Of a stretch of DNA of 64,000 bases, positions 62,405 through 64,000 are shown in pieces. Origin of the DNA: Kaistia soli DSM 19436 (lineage in GTDB: Bacteria; Pseudomonadota; Alphaproteobacteria; Rhizobiales; Kaistiaceae). The DNA is taken from contig NZ_FQUP01000003.1 of NCBI RefSeq assembly GCF_900129325.1, positions 372,001-436,000 of the forward strand, written 5' to 3'. The notes under the pieces were generated by a model. It saw only the letters and a list, made by a program, of their open reading frames with translations. It was not told the origin of the DNA and ran no database searches. The position numbers and the translations under genes are program-made. Position 1 is the first letter of the stretch. Each line of letters starts with the position of its first letter.

Positions 62405-64000
62405 ACGTGCTCCTGCCCCTCGCCGCCCTGTTTCCGCTGGCGCTGTTCGCGCTGTCGGCATTCTCGCCGTGGGTGCGCCAGAGGCTGGCGCGGCTCCTCT
62501 GGCTCGCCCCGCTGCCCGGTCTCGTGGCGGCACTTTTCGCGATCGACGGCGCGGTCACCTTGCCGGGTCCGCTCGGTCTCGCCCTTGATTTTCCCGGAGC
62601 CATGCTGCTTGGCGCTGCCGCCCTGATCTGGCTGGCGGCCGGCATCGCAGCACCGGCCTTCTGGCGCGAGAAGCTCGAGACCCTGCCCTATCAATCCTGG
62701 TGGCTGCTGACCATGACCGGCAGCCTCGCCGTCTTCATGGCCGCGAACCTCGTCACCTTCTATCTCACCTTTTCACTGGTGAGCCTTGCCGGCTACGGTC
62801 TCGTCACGCGCGACGGCGGCGCTGCTGCGTTTCGAGCCGGCCGCGTCTATTTCACGCTCGCGGTTGTCGGCGAGGCCTTCCTGCTGACCGCCTTCGTGCT
62901 GCTTGCCGTTGGCACGCCATCCGGCAGCATGGCGATCCCCGACGTGGTCGCGGCCCTGCCCGCCTCGCCATCCCGCGATGCGGCGCTCGTCTTCCTCATC
63001 CTCGGCCTCGGCAGCAAGATGGGCCTGGTGCCGCTGCATGTCTGGATGCCGCCGACCTACAGCGCCGCGCCTTTCCCGGCTGCGGCCGTGCTCAGCGGCG
63101 CCGCGGTCAAGGCCGGCGTCATCGGCCTCGTTCGTTTCCTGCCCTTCAGCGCCGCTTTGCCGGGCTGGGGCGAGGCGCTCGCCATGGTCGGTTTCGTGTC
63201 GGCGTTCTTCGGCGTTGCCGTCGGCCTGACGCAACGCAATCCGAAGGCGGTCCTGGCTTATTCCAGCATCAGCCAAATGGGCTTCATCGCCGCCGTCGCC
63301 GGAATGGCGCTCGCCGCAGGTCGGCTCGCCGCGCCGTCGGAACTTGCCTTCTACGCCCTTCACCATGTCTTCGCCAAAGGCGGGCTGTTTCTGGCGCTGG
63401 CCGCTATCGCCACCACGGGTCCGCGCCATCTCCGTCCCATCCTGTGGCCGGCCATCGTGGTGGCGCTCGGCATCGCCGGCCTGCCGCTCACCGGCGGCGC
63501 TTTGGCGAAGCTTGCCGTCAAGGATGCACTCGGCAGCGGGCTTGCCGGCACGCTCGGGTCGCTCTCGGCAGCCGCCAGCACGATACTGATGCTGCATTTC
63601 ATCACCCGTGCGCGCACGATCGCAGCATCTGACGATCGTGCCGAAGCGCCGCTGGCGATCCGCGGCGCCTGGTGGATCGCGGCCGCCGCTGCGCTCCTGC
63701 TGCCGTGGCTGCTCTTTCCATCGGTGGCGGGAAGCATCGGCAAGGTCCTGGAGGTGAAGGCTATCTTCGATCTCGCCTGGCCGATGGTGCTCGGCGGTGT
63801 CGCCTTCCTGGGCTGGTCGCGGCTCAGCCGCCGGCCTGAATTGCCGCCCGGTGATGTGCTGATCGTCCTGCGGCCCGCCGCGACCTCTGTCCGTGGGTTG
63901 ACGGATCGCATCGCGCGCGCCGAAGCCTGGATCACAACATGGCCCGTCGCCGGGACGCTGCTGCTCCTGCTGGCGATCGGCTTCGCAGGGGCCATGGTGG
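62401..64000 (+). CDS. Second proton-conducting antiporter subunit, MrpD/NuoL-like (3' partial)
   Basis: An ATG overlapping the mrpD stop opens a frame with no stop to the window end (533 codons). It shows the same family marks: FMAANLVTFYLTFSLVSLAGYGLV, SKMGLVPLHVWMPPTYSAAP, VLAYSSISQMGFIAAVAG and a downstream ALHHVFAKGGLFLAL segment. It is paralogous to the preceding D subunit but clearly different. It probably takes the place of the NuoL-like half of MrpA. The C-terminus is outside the window. Confidence 0.9.
   Translation, partial: MNVLLPLAALFPLALFALSAFSPWVRQRLARLLWLAPLPGLVAALFAIDGAVTLPGPLGLALDFPGAMLLGAAALIWLAAGIAAPAFWREKLETLPYQSWWLLTMTGSLAVFMAANLVTFYLTFSLVSLAGYGLVTRDGGAAAFRAGRVYFTLAVVGEAFLLTAFVLLAVGTPSGSMAIPDVVAALPASPSRDAALVFLILGLGSKMGLVPLHVWMPPTYSAAPFPAAAVLSGAAVKAGVIGLVRFLPFSAALPGWGEALAMVGFVSAFFGVAVGLTQRNPKAVLAYSSISQMGFIAAVAGMALAAGRLAAPSELAFYALHHVFAKGGLFLALAAIATTGPRHLRPILWPAIVVALGIAGLPLTGGALAKLAVKDALGSGLAGTLGSLSAAASTILMLHFITRARTIAASDDRAEAPLAIRGAWWIAAAAALLLPWLLFPSVAGSIGKVLEVKAIFDLAWPMVLGGVAFLGWSRLSRRPELPPGDVLIVLRPAATSVRGLTDRIARAEAWITTWPVAGTLLLLLAIGFAGAMV

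Overview
The window is a GC-rich (mid-60s percent by eye) stretch of alphaproteobacterial chromosome. The guaA/guaB neighbourhood, the very tight ATGA/TGATG gene overlaps, and a repeat at 39891-39997 whose consensus I recognise from many Hyphomicrobiales (Rhizobiales) genomes all point to a Hyphomicrobiales soil or rhizosphere heterotroph; the genus cannot be fixed from the sequence. I see no tRNA, rRNA, CRISPR array, prophage, integrase or transposase. About 50 intact genes are supported, plus five gene relics.

Region 1 (1-14735) is a nitrogen-compound catabolic locus. It holds a PuuE-like deacetylase fold protein cut by the window edge, ureidoglycolate lyase (allA), a second PuuE-like allantoinase, a convergent GntR/FCD regulator, and then one long forward operon: a class III aminotransferase, hydantoinase/oxoprolinase HyuA and HyuB subunits, a complete dipeptide-type ABC importer and an amidase. 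Together they suggest uptake and stepwise opening of ureides, hydantoins or other cyclic amides. Relics of an M20 peptidase and an IclR regulator lie just downstream (14739-15315).

Region 2 (15405-29451) is a sugar-acid locus read divergently from about 22050. The reverse arm encodes a ribose-type ABC importer, a DeoR regulator and a DUF1537 four-carbon acid sugar kinase. The forward arm encodes a PdxA-family 4-phosphate dehydrogenase, a second complete ribose-type ABC importer, an aldehyde dehydrogenase and an SMP-30 type lactonase. Kinase plus PdxA is the known route from threonate or erythronate to dihydroxyacetone phosphate. The aldehyde dehydrogenase and lactonase could feed tetroses or their lactones into it.

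Region 3 (29695-41139) starts with msrA and a scar of three truncated genes (msrB, an alpha/beta hydrolase, a LysR regulator). An uncharacterised carbohydrate locus follows: two different GH42-like TIM-barrel proteins without signal peptides, an ABC importer (binding protein and two permeases, no ATPase), an aldo/keto reductase, an amidohydrolase-fold protein with altered metal ligands, and a LacI regulator. A perfect LacI-type palindrome lies between the -35 and -10 elements of the likely operon promoter. This is the best candidate for an undescribed system in the window.

Region 4 (41376-58178) is mainly housekeeping: guaA, a small membrane protein, an RsmB-type rRNA methyltransferase, DoxX and MAPEG proteins, guaB, a RecD/Dda-like helicase, an L,D-transpeptidase, a KefB/YbaL-type antiporter, a DUF900 lipoprotein hydrolase, an AI-2E family transporter, and an RND efflux permease with its adaptor. 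Region 5 (58538-64000) is an Mrp-like cation/proton antiporter operon in the order E-F-G-(A-tail/B)-C-D-D', cut by the window end.
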